A stretch of DNA of 64,000 nucleotides from Halodesulfovibrio sp. (GCF_025210605.1 NZ_JAOARI010000013.1:62001-126000), one strand, 5' to 3'. Counted from the first letter of the stretch, positions 44,334-54,445 are shown. Notes: generated by a model from the letters alone, not told the origin. A program made the numbers and translations.

Positions 44334-44674
44334 AGTTTGCTCCTGTAAAGGCTGCCAGTAGTGAAATGAAAAAACGGCAAGATGTGACGGCAGCAAGCGC
44401 ACTTGCTTGAAATGATATGTCTATGAGGACGCCATAACACTCATAGAACAGAGAGTGAAGCACATAAAATGTGCCACTTGCAGTAAACAATACACTATTA
44501 CACAATAAAATTGTCGCCTGATTATTGTTTGATTCTCGGTGTATTGCAGTAGGAAGGAAAAAACATCAACGTGTTGCAGTGAAAAGTGAAGAAAAACACG
44601 TAATCTTCACTAAGTGACTCGGTAAGGGGTTTCTCTAGGAGGATGTACCGAGCCACATAGTGAAGGAGGACGCG
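44334..44674. other. Intergenic region between chemoreceptor and GDPD genes
   Basis: No supported gene. It carries the GDPD promoter region and, next to the chemoreceptor stop, a long imperfect hairpin. Confidence 0.55.
44605..44665 (-). terminator. Long imperfect hairpin after the chemoreceptor gene
   Basis: Arms CTTCACTA..GTG.CTCGGTA and TACCGAG.CAC..TAGTGAAG pair with small internal loops; apical loop ~21 bases. It begins 9 bases past the stop and is followed on the minus strand by a moderately T-rich stretch. Confidence 0.6.
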
Positions 44675-47098
44675 TTATTGTTGTAAATCATCGATAAGCG
44701 TTTTTAAGCTCTGTGCTAGTCTGGAAAGCTCAAGAACTGCATGTGCTGATTCCGTGAGAGCTTGGGCGGATTCATCTGCAAGGCGGTTCACTTCGCCTGA
44801 AGCGCCTGAAATCTGTTCAGCAGCAGCAGATTGTTCTTCCGCAGCAGTTGCGATTGAACGGACTTTATCTGAAGCTCCTAAAACCGTATCAACAATCTGT
44901 TCAAGCGCTTTTCCTGCTTGTTGTGTGTGGGCTGTGGTACCTTCAATAAGGCTCGCAACCTCATTCATGTAGGTAAGAGTGCTGGCGCTGCTGCTTTGAA
45001 TACCTTGAACCACTGATGCGACTTCTTTTGTTGCATTCATGGTTTTTTCTGCAAGCTTACGTACTTCATCTGCTACAACAGCAAAGCCTTTTCCTGCTTC
45101 ACCTGCTCGTGCAGCTTCAATTGCTGCGTTTAATGCAAGCAGGTTCGTCTGGTCAGCAATGTCATTAATAACATTTATGATGTTTCCAATGCCGTCAGCT
45201 TGAGTGCTCAGTTCGCTCAGAGTGCTTTGCATACGTTCTGTATGAGAATGAACTTCCTCTGCGGAGCTGATAACTTCTGTAACCACTCCAGCACCTTCTT
45301 CAGCAATTGTTTTTGCATTTTCTGCTGTTTCTGCTGCATCGGATGCATTGCGAGCTACTTCGAGAGTCGTAGAGTTCATTTGCTCAATAGCAATGGCAGA
45401 TTCGCTAATTCGCTCTGCCTGAATTGATGCCCCAGACCTACATTCCTCAACTTGTGCAGAAAGTTCTTCAGATGCAGACGAAACTTGATCTGCAATGGAG
45501 TAGGCTTGTGCTGCGGTGTCGGCAATGCGCTCATTTTGACGAACAATGGTGGCTTGGCTTTCGCGGATTTCGGTTATGTCATGCCAGAAGGCAACAGAAC
45601 CGAGTAGCGTTCCATCCATGTCGTAAAATGGTGTTACACTAGCGTAAACATACAATTTTTTTCCTGATGGGTGTGTGTATTCAACTTCTGTTTGAATTGG
45701 TTGTTCTGTTCGGATTGCTTTGTCGGAAATCGTTTCGACATTTTTATCTTTATAGAAAAATTCGCCAGAGCGTACACCAACGTAACTTTCAGGCGTTCCG
45801 CTTTTGGCAATAAAGGTACAGAGTTCCTGATTAACCCATAGTACATTAAAGTCAGAACCGATAATGGAACACGGCATTGGTATTCCGTTAAGTACCCCTT
45901 CGGAGAACCCAAGCTTATTTTTTAGCTCTGCAACCATAGCATTGATTGATGTGACAGTGCTGCCGATTGCGTCGTCTAGCTCGTAATTTGAGCGGGCATT
46001 AAGGTCGCCTTCAGCAATTTTTTGTGCGGTGTCGCTAAGGTCTTCAAGCGGTGATAAAAGCTTGCGAAGAAGAAATACAAGTACAATACAGGAGATGATA
46101 ATTCCACAAACGATGCTTGCGATGCTCAACTCCATAAGTGTTTTGTCTGCTCCGAGGCTAAGGTCTTTGACAGGCAACGTAAAATAAATATGCCAGTCTC
46201 TGGATTCGATTGTGTGGACAAAAGAAAGTCTTTCCTCGCCTTTATATGTATAGTGCGTAAATCCAGATTTGTTTTTTCTAATTTCTTCACCTGCCTCCAT
46301 ATTAGACAAATTACCATTTTTCATGAGGGAAGAGTCTGGATGGTAGACAAAGCTTCCGTCAGAGCGGGTGATAAATGGGTAGCCGTGACCATCGTAGGTG
46401 ATCTTTTCAATCATATCCTGCAATGGTTTTGTCATCATAGGGCGTCCACAGTAAACTACGGCGATGATGTTACCATTTTTATCTTTGAGAGGCTTATATG
46501 TGGTGACAAACCAGTCGTTTACTACAAAAGCTTTACCCGTGAATGTATTGCCGTTCACGACAGTTTTATACACTGGACTGCTGGAAGGAATGTAGGTTCC
46601 GGTAGCGCGGCTGCCATCAAGTTTTTTTACGTTGGTAGATATGCGGAGAAGTTTATCAGGGAGAACCTGAAAGATAGTAGCAGTGCCACCGACAATACGT
46701 TGAATGTCGTCTACAAGCTTGTTGCTGTTATTGAGTGTTTTTCTTCCAATGCCTGCGCCTAGGGATAGAGTAGGGATGGTTACAGAATCGGAAACTTTAG
46801 TGACCTGATTGGTAATTGTAGTAGTAATAGTATTCGATGTATCTACATGTAGTTTACCATTACTATTAATTTCAAATTCAAAAACGCTAATATCTGTTGC
46901 AAGTTTTTCAAGTGTAATTTTGTGTTGCATTTCTACACTGTCTTTCAAACTAACAACCATGGCACTAATAAATTGTTTTCCGAGCTTGTCGAAAGTGCCA
47001 TGTGAAACTTTATAGTTAGTAAAGCTCAGAACACTGAGCAGAGTCACTATCACACATAAAACAGATAAAATTAATTTTTTATTGAAATTCAGCCCCAT
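44675..47098 (-). CDS. Methyl-accepting chemotaxis protein with Cache sensor and PAS domain
   Basis: 807 residues. N-terminal membrane helix (~8-28), a Cache_3/Cache_2-type periplasmic sensor (~35-305), second helix (~325-348), HAMP (~350-400), a PAS domain (~400-525), and the signalling domain (~545-807) with the hairpin tip [20 protein letters not shown] and [16 protein letters not shown]. Glu/Gln-rich methylation helices flank the tip. No C-terminal pentapeptide for CheR binding. It detects a small-molecule ligand outside the cell and probably redox or another cue by PAS inside. Monocistronic. Confidence 0.95.
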   Translation of the reverse strand: MGLNFNKKLILSVLCVIVTLLSVLSFTNYKVSHGTFDKLGKQFISAMVVSLKDSVEMQHKITLEKLATDISVFEFEINSNGKLHVDTSNTITTTITNQVTKVSDSVTIPTLSLGAGIGRKTLNNSNKLVDDIQRIVGGTATIFQVLPDKLLRISTNVKKLDGSRATGTYIPSSSPVYKTVVNGNTFTGKAFVVNDWFVTTYKPLKDKNGNIIAVVYCGRPMMTKPLQDMIEKITYDGHGYPFITRSDGSFVYHPDSSLMKNGNLSNMEAGEEIRKNKSGFTHYTYKGEERLSFVHTIESRDWHIYFTLPVKDLSLGADKTLMELSIASIVCGIIISCIVLVFLLRKLLSPLEDLSDTAQKIAEGDLNARSNYELDDAIGSTVTSINAMVAELKNKLGFSEGVLNGIPMPCSIIGSDFNVLWVNQELCTFIAKSGTPESYVGVRSGEFFYKDKNVETISDKAIRTEQPIQTEVEYTHPSGKKLYVYASVTPFYDMDGTLLGSVAFWHDITEIRESQATIVRQNERIADTAAQAYSIADQVSSASEELSAQVEECRSGASIQAERISESAIAIEQMNSTTLEVARNASDAAETAENAKTIAEEGAGVVTEVISSAEEVHSHTERMQSTLSELSTQADGIGNIINVINDIADQTNLLALNAAIEAARAGEAGKGFAVVADEVRKLAEKTMNATKEVASVVQGIQSSSASTLTYMNEVASLIEGTTAHTQQAGKALEQIVDTVLGASDKVRSIATAAEEQSAAAEQISGASGEVNRLADESAQALTESAHAVLELSRLAQSLKTLIDDLQQ

Positions 47099-47525
47099 CT
47101 TCCCATCCCCTGAAATTTGAAATTGATCTAGAGAATTCGTCGTGTTTTTGGCGACGACGCAAAAAAGTCATGAGCAGGTCTAAAAAGCACAGTGAGTGCT
47201 AGGTATATTCGATATTCTCCCAAGCAGAATGAAGTAAGTGTTCGATACAGCGCCTTGCAGTACAGGTTTGCTGTTGCGCGTTAACAAGCTATATTTAATA
47301 ATGAATATTATAGCAATTCTCCTTTATTACATATCGGTATTTTCCTGTATGTCTTTAAATGTAGTGAGTTTCACTTTTGATAAAAGTATAGGCAATATAT
47401 TGGTATCATTCGGAGAAAAAATTTTAGTGACCCGTCTTTTTTGTATAAAAAACGGTGTCAGAGTACGACCAAGAAAAGAAGTAGGCAGTTCTTTGTATGA
47501 AGAATAAAAAATTAGCTTGACTAAA

Positions 47526-47542
47526 TTCAAACAATGTTTGAA
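47526..47542. promoter_or_regulatory. TetR-type operator 1
   Basis: Perfect palindrome TTCAAAC-AAT-GTTTGAA. Same half-sites as operator 2, with centres 24 bp apart, about two helical turns plus a little. Confidence 0.85.
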
Positions 47543-47548
47543 ATAACG

Positions 47549-47567
47549 ATTCAAACGTTGTTTGAAT
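47549..47567. promoter_or_regulatory. TetR-type operator 2
   Basis: Perfect palindrome ATTCAAAC-GTT-GTTTGAAT, ending 20 bases before the regulator ATG. Likely binding site for autoregulation of the tetR-adaptor-RND operon. Confidence 0.87.
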
Positions 47568-47587
47568 TTTATTGCTTATGAGGATTT

Positions 47588-48397
47588 ATGGGAAAGGTTG
47601 TTGGTCCAGAGCGATTTAGGGATATTGCAGTCAAATATTTCCAATTGCGTGACAGTTCTTTACAGGCGTGGCAGGAGCATCGTGCTCAAGTGCAGAGTGC
47701 GCCTGATACGCGGAGTCGTATTTTTAATACCGCGCGTACAGTTTTTGCCCAACACGGGCAAAGTGCTACCGTTCGGGAAATTTGTCGTGCTGCTAATGCA
47801 AATGTGTCAGCTGTTAATTACCATTTTGGAAATAAAGACAGGTTGCAGGCATCAGTACTGGAAGATTTTCTGTACGAAATACGAGGCATCTACCCTTTGC
47901 ATGGTGGAGTAGATGACTCAGCAGAGCCGGAAGAACGGCTGTTCGGTTTTACGCTTGCCTGTATAAGCGGCATGCTCATTTCGCATGGTGATGAGTATTG
48001 GAACTTAAACAGGCTGCTGCATGATGCTTTTATCAATAGATTTGAAGCATTTCAAAATGTTGCACACGAAAACAATATGCTGCTGCGAGGGATAGTTACC
48101 CCGATAGTAGATACGTTGACAGGGCATAAATGTAACGAACAGCAACTGGACGCCTTATTGAGCGGATATTTTTCCCAACTGTTTTTTTATGTAATGCATA
48201 TCGATGACTTGCTACTGGCTAAAGAGCAAAAGTTTTTTACGGATAGTGATGCTTACGGTATCGCACAACATATTACTGCCTTCTCCATTGGAGGCATTAA
48301 GAATTATTCGGAGTTAATGGATGCAGAAATTGATTTTCCAAGTTTGTGGTGTACTGCTTGCTGTGAGTCTACTCGTTATCCAGATGGGGTGCAGTAA
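47588..48397 (+). CDS. TetR-family regulator with CerR-like C-terminal domain
   Basis: 269 residues. The helix-turn-helix domain is preceded by an extra ~38-residue N-terminal extension; it reads TRSRIFNTARTVFAQHGQ and VREICRAANANVSAVNYHFG. The C-terminal ligand domain resembles CerR/DUF1956-type regulators (HDAFINRFEAFQNVAHE, GYFSQLFFYVMH). GAGGA precedes the ATG. Two palindromes upstream are probable operators. The last 77 bases overlap the start of the adaptor gene in another frame, and the adaptor and pump that follow are the likely regulated genes. Confidence 0.9.
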   Translation: MGKVVGPERFRDIAVKYFQLRDSSLQAWQEHRAQVQSAPDTRSRIFNTARTVFAQHGQSATVREICRAANANVSAVNYHFGNKDRLQASVLEDFLYEIRGIYPLHGGVDDSAEPEERLFGFTLACISGMLISHGDEYWNLNRLLHDAFINRFEAFQNVAHENNMLLRGIVTPIVDTLTGHKCNEQQLDALLSGYFSQLFFYVMHIDDLLLAKEQKFFTDSDAYGIAQHITAFSIGGIKNYSELMDAEIDFPSLWCTACCESTRYPDGVQ

Positions 48398-49379
48398 CGG
48401 CGAAGCAAGCGAAACAGCAACAAACGTACCTTCAACAAACGAATATGTCGTAAAAGTAAAAGTAGAAAAGATAGCTCCGGCAGCCATCACTGATACTATT
48501 ATGCTGCCGGGTGAAACAGAAGCGATGTACGATGTTGCCTTGGCTGCTGAACAGGAAGGGCTTATCGAATGGGTTGGCGTGACTGAAGGTGATTCTGTTA
48601 AAGAAGCTGGAGAGATCGTTCGCATTGATTTGAAAGCACTTACCGCAGTTAAAGATCGTGCTGAAGCAAACCTCAAGATGAAACGACATCAGCTCAACCG
48701 ACGCAAGAAATTGTATGACGGTAATGTGCTGTCTCAGGAAGAGCTGGAACGTGCAGAGACAGAATTTACTGTTGCAAAAACAAACCTTCAGGAAGCTGAA
48801 GTAAACTACGAACACGGTATTGTTGTCTCACCTGTTTCCGGCATTGTTAATAAGGTCAATGTTGATCCCGGTGAATATGTTTCCAAGGGTGCTGCTATCG
48901 CGAATATTGTGAATGTCGATCAGATTAAAATAACCTTCAACGTGCCGGAAATGGATGTTCGTTTCCTTTCAAAAGGGCAAGATGCACCTGTTGTTTTTGA
49001 TGCATACCCTAACGAGAAATGGAGCGGTGTTGTCGATTTTGTGGCATGGAAAGCTGATCCTGCGACCCGTACATTTCCAGTACGTATCATCGTCAAAAAT
49101 GATGATGGAAGAATCCGTCCGGGCATGATTGCCCGTGCAAGTTTTGTACGTCGTGCACTTAATGATATTGTTTCCGTACCTCTTTTCTCTATTATTGATA
49201 AAGGTGGAGAACGTATCGCTTTTGTCGAAAAAGACGGTGTTGCACAGGCTCGTACTGTCACCCTTGGTGTTATCAACGGTGATAAGGTGCAGGTTCTTGC
49301 CGGATTGAACGTTGGAGATCATCTGATTATTGCAGGGCATCGTGAAGTTGAAGACGGCGTGAAGGTGGAAGTTCGATGA
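48321..49379 (+). CDS. RND efflux periplasmic adaptor lipoprotein (HlyD/MFP family)
   Basis: 352 residues. The N-terminus is a lipoprotein signal (lipobox IQMGCS), so it is anchored in the inner membrane. Barrel-sandwich/lipoyl halves are GLIEWVGVTEGDSVKEAGE and GIVVSPVSGIVNKVNVDPGE, joined by a helical hairpin (~105-150, KLYDGNVLSQEELERAETEF). The beta-barrel and membrane-proximal parts follow (FPVRIIVKNDDGRIRPGMIA). GGAG precedes the ATG, which lies 77 bases inside the tetR-type gene. The RND gene starts in its stop codon (ATGA). Confidence 0.93.
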   Translation: MQKLIFQVCGVLLAVSLLVIQMGCSNGEASETATNVPSTNEYVVKVKVEKIAPAAITDTIMLPGETEAMYDVALAAEQEGLIEWVGVTEGDSVKEAGEIVRIDLKALTAVKDRAEANLKMKRHQLNRRKKLYDGNVLSQEELERAETEFTVAKTNLQEAEVNYEHGIVVSPVSGIVNKVNVDPGEYVSKGAAIANIVNVDQIKITFNVPEMDVRFLSKGQDAPVVFDAYPNEKWSGVVDFVAWKADPATRTFPVRIIVKNDDGRIRPGMIARASFVRRALNDIVSVPLFSIIDKGGERIAFVEKDGVAQARTVTLGVINGDKVQVLAGLNVGDHLIIAGHREVEDGVKVEVR

Positions 49380-52300
49380 TTCTTAATCAGGTAGCGTTGA
49401 AAAGACAGCCTGTTGTCTTTGTTCTGTTGTGGTTGATAATTCTAGCCGGTTTAAGCAGTTACTTCTCACTGCCGCGTGAAGCGGAGCCGGATATCACAAT
49501 TCCATATGTATTTGTTAATACATATTATGAAGGGGTAGCACCGGAGGATATTGAAAAGCTTGTTACTATCCCTCTGGAAAGAAAGCTGAAAGGTCTTTCG
49601 GATGTCGAAGAATTGCGATCAACCTCTAAAGACGGTGAATCTGCTATCGCCATTAAATTTTTGCCTAACGTCATTATTGATGATGCGCTGCAAAAAGTAC
49701 GCGATAAGGTAGATCAGGCAAAAGGCGATCTCCCGAGTGACCTTGAAGACGACCCGTTTATTTCTGAAGCGAACTTTGCGGACATGCCGACCATGCAGGT
49801 TGTATTGTCCGGTCCGTTCAGTTTGAAACGGCTGAAGGTTTTTGCAGAAGATTTAGAAGATAAACTTGAGTCTGTTCCAGGCGTGTTGGATGCCCGTCTT
49901 ATCGGGGGGCTTGAGCGTGAGATTCATGTTGAATTCGATCTTGATCGTATCGGCGCATACAATGTTCCTTTCAGCTCACTGGTGAACGCTGTTCAAAAGG
50001 GTAACGTGAACATGCCGGGCGGCTCCATGAATATTGGTGATGCCCGTTATCAGGTTCGTGTGCCGGAAGATTTTCAAAACCCTTCTGAAATAAATAACAT
50101 TGTTGCATTTGTGCGCGATGGTAAACCTGTTTACCTGCGCGATATTGCTTCGATCCGCGATCATTATAAAGACCCGACAACGCGAAGCCGTATGAACGGT
50201 CAAAATGCCGTAACGCTACAAATTATTAAGCGAAGCGGTGAAAATATTATTAAAGTAAACCAAGGGGTAACTGAAGCTCTCGAAGAATCGAAGAAGTTTC
50301 TTCCGCCCACCCTTGATTTAGATGTCGTTGGTGACATGGCAGAAGACGTGCGCAATATGGTTTCCGACCTTGAGAATAACATTCTTACAGGTCTGGTTCT
50401 TGTACTTGCTGTTGTGTTCTTCTTTATCGGCGGCAGGTCTGCTTTCTTCGTGTCTATTGCTATTCCTCTGTCTATGCTCATTACCTTTGTACTACTGCGC
50501 TTGCTTGGGATTACGCTTAACATGGTTGTGCTGTTCTCACTGATTCTCGCTCTTGGGATGTTGGTAGATAACGGTATTGTAATCGTAGAGAATATCTACA
50601 GGCATATGCAGGAGGGCAAAAGTAAAGCTCAAGCTGCTTTGGACGGAACAAACGAGGTTGCCTGGCCTGTAATTACATCCACATTAACAACTGTTGGTGC
50701 ATTCTTTCCGATGATTTTCTGGCCGGGGATTATGGGGGAATTTATGTCCTACCTGCCTCGTACAGTAATCCTTGCGCTATTTGGTTCGCTTTTTGTGGCG
50801 TTGGTAATCAACCCTGTGTTTTCAGCACGGTTCCAGACTGCTGCTGCACCAAAGTTTGCAGATGATGGAACAGAATCAATAACCGGTGCACGCCGTGTGT
50901 ATCTCGGCATGCTGAAGTGGTCGCTGAATCATCGTGTTATTGTGCTGGCGATTTCGGTGCTCATGTTCTTTGCCTCCATTTTCTCCTTTGGGGCATTTGG
51001 TAAGGGCGTAGAGTTCTTCCCTAAAGTTGAACCAAAACGCGCCAATGTAAACATTAAAGCGCCTGTAGGCACTAACCTTGATGCGACCGACCGGCTTATG
51101 CGCGTCGTAGAGCGTGCAGGTAAAGAATATAAAGATGTCCGGTTTGTTATCGCAAATACGGGTTCCGGTTCTGGAGGTACTTTCGGCGGTGGCGGCACTG
51201 GTACACATCTTGGTGCTGTAACTCTGGACTTTGTGCCGATTGCTGAGCGTGGTGTATCTTCATTTGATGTTATTAATGAAATGCGTGAGCGCCTTACAGC
51301 AATGATTACCGGTGCCGAAGTGCGCGTTGAGGAAGAAAAAGGTGGGCCGCCTACCGGTTCTCCAGTCAACCTTGAAGTGTATGGTAAAGACATGCGTGAA
51401 CTGGGTGCTGTTGTTGAGAAAATACGCAGTGTGTTCCGTGAAGTCTCAGGGCCTGTTGATATTAAGGATGACTTTGTTTCCGGTAAGCCGGAAGTACAGA
51501 TTCGTGTTGATAAAGAGCGTGCAGCACTGCTTGGGCTGGATACATACGCCATTGCGTATACCATCAAGGCTGCAATTAACGGTGTAAAAGTTGGCGTGTA
51601 CCGAGAAGGTAAAGACGAGTACGATATTCTGACAAAATTGCCGGAAAGCGAACGTCAGTCTATCGAAGCCTTGCGTCGTCTTACTGTTTCCGGTCCTAGT
51701 GGGGAACCTATCCCGCTTACTTCAGTGGCGAGTGTAAAGCTTGCGTCTGGACTGGGTGCAATTAACCATAAAGACCAGAAGCGTGTTGTAACTGTATCTG
51801 CAAACGTTGAAGGACGACTTGCTAACGACGTTATTCGTGACATTGATGCCCGCTTGAAGCAAATGAGCTGGCCGCGTGGATATTCGTATACATTTACCGG
51901 TGAGCAGGAAGAACAGCGCAAGGCATCTGAGTTTTTGACAGAAGCCTTTGTTGCAACGATCTTCTTGATCTTCATCGTCCTTGTTGCACAGTTCAACTCT
52001 ATGGCAACTCCGTTTATTATTCTTACTTCGGTATTGCTGTCGCTTATCGGTGTATTCGGCGGACTTCTTATTTGTGGAATGCCTTTTGGTATTGTTATGA
52101 CAGGTGTAGGGGTAATTTCCCTTGCAGGGGTTGTTGTTAACAACGCAATTGTTCTTATTGACTACTTTGAACAATTGCGTGCCAGAGGTCTGAATACTCG
52201 TGATGCGTTGCTTAAAGCTGGTCTGACTCGCTTCCGCCCTGTATTGCTTACAGCAATTACAACCATTTTGGGGCTGCTGCCGATGGCAGTAGGGGTTAGC

Positions 52301-52582
52301 TTTGACTTCTTTACGTTTACGTTCATTACGAAGTCTGACTCTACAGCGTGGTGGAGCCCTATGGCTGTCGCCGTTATCTTCGGTCTGTTTGTCGCAACAA
52401 TGCTGACCTTGCTTGTTGTGCCAGTGCTTTGTTCCCTTAAAGATGGTGCGAAAGCACGTTGGGAACGAATGACCAATAAAAAAGCACAGAAACAGAACGA
52501 TGCTGATAGAGCGTTGCAGGAATCCATTGAAGAAAGTGAAAAGCGTAAAGGGTCACCTGTCGCACCGGGAGATGCCGCTTAG
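49376..52582 (+). CDS. RND-family efflux transporter (AcrB/HAE type)
   Basis: 1068 residues, 12 membrane helices and two large periplasmic loops. Typical segments: PVVFVLLWLIILAGLSSYF at helix 1, EAEPDITIPYVFVNTYYEGV, GLVLVLAVVFFFIGGRSAFF and LALGMLVDNGIVIVENIYRH. In the proton-relay region of helix 4, AcrB has two adjacent Asp; here the second is Asn (VDN). The second half repeats the layout, with FNSMATPFIILTSVLLSLIG and VVVNNAIVLIDYFEQLR. It exports hydrophobic compounds together with the adaptor; an outer-membrane TolC-type protein is not in the operon. Translation is coupled to the adaptor by a 4-base overlap. Confidence 0.95.
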   Translation: MILNQVALKRQPVVFVLLWLIILAGLSSYFSLPREAEPDITIPYVFVNTYYEGVAPEDIEKLVTIPLERKLKGLSDVEELRSTSKDGESAIAIKFLPNVIIDDALQKVRDKVDQAKGDLPSDLEDDPFISEANFADMPTMQVVLSGPFSLKRLKVFAEDLEDKLESVPGVLDARLIGGLEREIHVEFDLDRIGAYNVPFSSLVNAVQKGNVNMPGGSMNIGDARYQVRVPEDFQNPSEINNIVAFVRDGKPVYLRDIASIRDHYKDPTTRSRMNGQNAVTLQIIKRSGENIIKVNQGVTEALEESKKFLPPTLDLDVVGDMAEDVRNMVSDLENNILTGLVLVLAVVFFFIGGRSAFFVSIAIPLSMLITFVLLRLLGITLNMVVLFSLILALGMLVDNGIVIVENIYRHMQEGKSKAQAALDGTNEVAWPVITSTLTTVGAFFPMIFWPGIMGEFMSYLPRTVILALFGSLFVALVINPVFSARFQTAAAPKFADDGTESITGARRVYLGMLKWSLNHRVIVLAISVLMFFASIFSFGAFGKGVEFFPKVEPKRANVNIKAPVGTNLDATDRLMRVVERAGKEYKDVRFVIANTGSGSGGTFGGGGTGTHLGAVTLDFVPIAERGVSSFDVINEMRERLTAMITGAEVRVEEEKGGPPTGSPVNLEVYGKDMRELGAVVEKIRSVFREVSGPVDIKDDFVSGKPEVQIRVDKERAALLGLDTYAIAYTIKAAINGVKVGVYREGKDEYDILTKLPESERQSIEALRRLTVSGPSGEPIPLTSVASVKLASGLGAINHKDQKRVVTVSANVEGRLANDVIRDIDARLKQMSWPRGYSYTFTGEQEEQRKASEFLTEAFVATIFLIFIVLVAQFNSMATPFIILTSVLLSLIGVFGGLLICGMPFGIVMTGVGVISLAGVVVNNAIVLIDYFEQLRARGLNTRDALLKAGLTRFRPVLLTAITTILGLLPMAVGVSFDFFTFTFITKSDSTAWWSPMAVAVIFGLFVATMLTLLVVPVLCSLKDGAKARWERMTNKKAQKQNDADRALQESIEESEKRKGSPVAPGDAA

Positions 52583-52607
52583 CCGCTACCTGTTATCCTG
52601 AAATAGT

Positions 52608-52645
52608 AAATGCCCCTGATAGAACATCTGTCAGGGGCATTTTTT
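52608..52645 (+). terminator. Terminator after the RND operon
   Basis: Perfect 12-bp stem AAATGCCCCTGA with TCAGGGGCATTT, 11-base loop and T run; lies between convergent genes and may serve aspA as well. Confidence 0.92.
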
Positions 52646-52668
52646 ATGGTAACTTAATTGGTGAATCG

Positions 52669-54057
52669 TTACGTAAGGTGACATGTGCTAAAGGCTTCGT
52701 TCACTTCTTCTTCGGTCATGAATCCGAGCTTGGCAGCTGCCTGTGCAACTGGAATTCGTTCTTTTAGAGAAAGTTTGGCGATATCTGCTGCTTTTTCGTA
52801 GCCGATAACTGGAACAAGTGCTGTTGCCATAACTGAGCTTTGAATGAGCAATTCGTTGCATCGGTCTTCATTGGCGGTAATGCCGTTAACACATTTAGTC
52901 GCTAGCGCGTGCATTGCATTTACAAGCATGTGTACGGACTGAAGTACATTCAAAATAATAACAGGTTCCATTACATTAAGCTGAAGCTGCCCTGCTTCTG
53001 CTGCCATGGTGACAGTGACATCGTGCCCAATGACCTGATAGGCTACTTGGTTAACAACTTCTGGAATTACAGGGTTTACTTTACCCGGCATAATCGATGA
53101 TCCAGCCTGTACTGGCGGCAGCGAAATTTCTCCAAAGCCTGCGCATGGTCCACTACTAAGGAGCCGAAGGTCATTGCAAATTTTAGAAAGCTTTACGCTT
53201 ATGCGGCGCAACGTGCCGGAGAAGGTAACGAAGGCTCCCATGTCGGAAGATGCTTCAATGAGGTTGGCTGCGGGGATAAGCTCGTATCCAACCAATTTGC
53301 TGAGATGCCTAACTGCTTTGTAAGAAAAATGTGGTGGTGTGTTGATACATGTGCCGATGGCGGTACCACCAAGGTTAATTTCTTTGAGAAGCTGAGAGAG
53401 TTGAATAACACGCTCTACGTCTTCTTCAATAGTCACAGCATACGCGGCAAATTCTGAGCCCAACGTAATAGGTACAGCATCTTGTAGCTGAGTTCTGCCG
53501 ACTTTAAGAATGGTGCTGAATGCCTCTGCACGTTCTTTAAATGCTGCGCTTAGTTCCAGTTGCTGGTCGGTGAGTGCCTTGCACTTGCTTAACACCGCAA
53601 TGCGGGCGCTTGTCGGGTACACATCATTCGTAGACTGCGAGCAGTTAACGTGGTCGTTTGGATGCAGGTGCTCGTATTGACCTTTAGCGTATCCCATTTT
53701 TTCCAACGCGAGGTTTGCAATAACCTCGTTGGCATTCATGTTGGTTGAGGTTCCAGCACCGCCTTGCATCATATCAACAATGAACTGATCGTGATGATCG
53801 CCTTCTATAATGTCGTCACATGCTTCAATAATGGCGTTGGCTTGAATATCTGTGAGTAACTTACTTTCAAAGTTAGTAAGCGCGCATGCTTTTTTAACGC
53901 GTGCAAGAGAAACTACAAGTTCTGGAAAGTGATGTAGTGGGATGCCGGTGATGGTAAAATTTTGTGCAGCACGGGCTGTGTGAATTCCGTAGTATGCATC
54001 TTTAGGGACGCTAAGTTCGCCCAGAGAGTCGTGCTCAATGCGGTACTGATCGTTCAT
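52669..54057 (-). CDS. aspA: Aspartate ammonia-lyase AspA
   Basis: 462 residues. Converts aspartate to fumarate and ammonia, feeding fumarate reduction or the TCA branch. Aspartase/fumarase signatures: RIEHDSLGELSVPKDAYYGI at the N-terminus, GGAGTSTNMNANEVIAN, NDHVNCSQSTNDVYPTS and the active-site loop AGSSIMPGKVNPVIPE. The variant KVNPVIPE is typical of aspartases; fumarase would have a different N-terminus. Monocistronic, convergent with the RND operon. Confidence 0.94.
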   Translation of the reverse strand: MNDQYRIEHDSLGELSVPKDAYYGIHTARAAQNFTITGIPLHHFPELVVSLARVKKACALTNFESKLLTDIQANAIIEACDDIIEGDHHDQFIVDMMQGGAGTSTNMNANEVIANLALEKMGYAKGQYEHLHPNDHVNCSQSTNDVYPTSARIAVLSKCKALTDQQLELSAAFKERAEAFSTILKVGRTQLQDAVPITLGSEFAAYAVTIEEDVERVIQLSQLLKEINLGGTAIGTCINTPPHFSYKAVRHLSKLVGYELIPAANLIEASSDMGAFVTFSGTLRRISVKLSKICNDLRLLSSGPCAGFGEISLPPVQAGSSIMPGKVNPVIPEVVNQVAYQVIGHDVTVTMAAEAGQLQLNVMEPVIILNVLQSVHMLVNAMHALATKCVNGITANEDRCNELLIQSSVMATALVPVIGYEKAADIAKLSLKERIPVAQAAAKLGFMTEEEVNEAFSTCHLT

Positions 54058-54232
54058 AAGGACTCCGCAACGTAGTGGCTGTTAGTGGAAAATAACCATG
54101 TCCAGTAATAACGGTATACTCAGTTAAACATGAAACACAGTTAACCGCGAGTGTTATCTGGCAGTGCGGGATGATGGGAGTTGTATTGGTATGTGTGAAT
54201 GGCGTAGGATGACTCTGCTGAACAGCAGGCAC

Positions 54233-54264
54233 AAAAAAAAGGGTTGTATCTTTCGATACAACCC
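54233..54264 (-). terminator. Terminator after tRNA-Ser
   Basis: Perfect 10-bp stem GGGTTGTATC with GATACAACCC, TTTC loop, followed on the minus strand by eight T. Confidence 0.92.
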
Positions 54265-54274
54265 AAATAAACAC

Positions 54275-54368
54275 TGGCGATGAGGGAGAGATTCGAACTC
54301 TCGATACGCTTTTAAGGCGTATACTCACTTAGCAGGCGAGCTCCTTCGGCCAACTCGGACACCTCACC
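54275..54368 (-). tRNA. tRNA-Ser (anticodon GCU)
   Basis: 94 nt including encoded CCA. The anticodon stem-loop reads CTCGC-CTGCTAA-GTGAG with anticodon GCT. It has a class II long variable arm (stem ATACGC/GCGTAT), T-arm GAGAGTTCGAATCTCTC and a 7-bp acceptor stem with one G-T pair. Confidence 0.97.
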
Positions 54369-54417
54369 GTGTTTTGTGGTCTTAACGAAGTCGTTCCTTC
54401 GTTGCGACGAAAGAGTG

Positions 54418-54445
54418 TTTACAGAAAACGGGTGGTAACTGTCAA
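54418..54445 (-). promoter_or_regulatory. Promoter of tRNA-Ser
   Basis: Minus-strand TTGACA (perfect -35) and TGTAAA (4 of 6 of TATAAT) with a 16-base spacer. The expected start is ~40 bases before the mature tRNA; the leader includes a small AACGAAG/CTTCGTT hairpin. Confidence 0.7.

Larger units (their letters stand above)
47099..47587. other. Intergenic region with TetR operators
   Basis: No supported gene. Contains TTGACT (47517-47522) as a possible -35 without a good -10, and two palindromic operators (47526-47542, 47549-47567) directly before the tetR-type gene. Confidence 0.65.

Noticed and set aside
47238..47507. Open frame of 89 codons before the TetR-type gene
   Set aside because: Starts with GTG without a ribosome-binding site, has low-complexity hydrophobic composition and no recognisable family.
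54275..54368. tRNA-Ser as an integration site for a mobile island
   Set aside because: No integrase, no repeated tRNA 3' end nearby, and flanking genes (aspA, argJ) are core genes.
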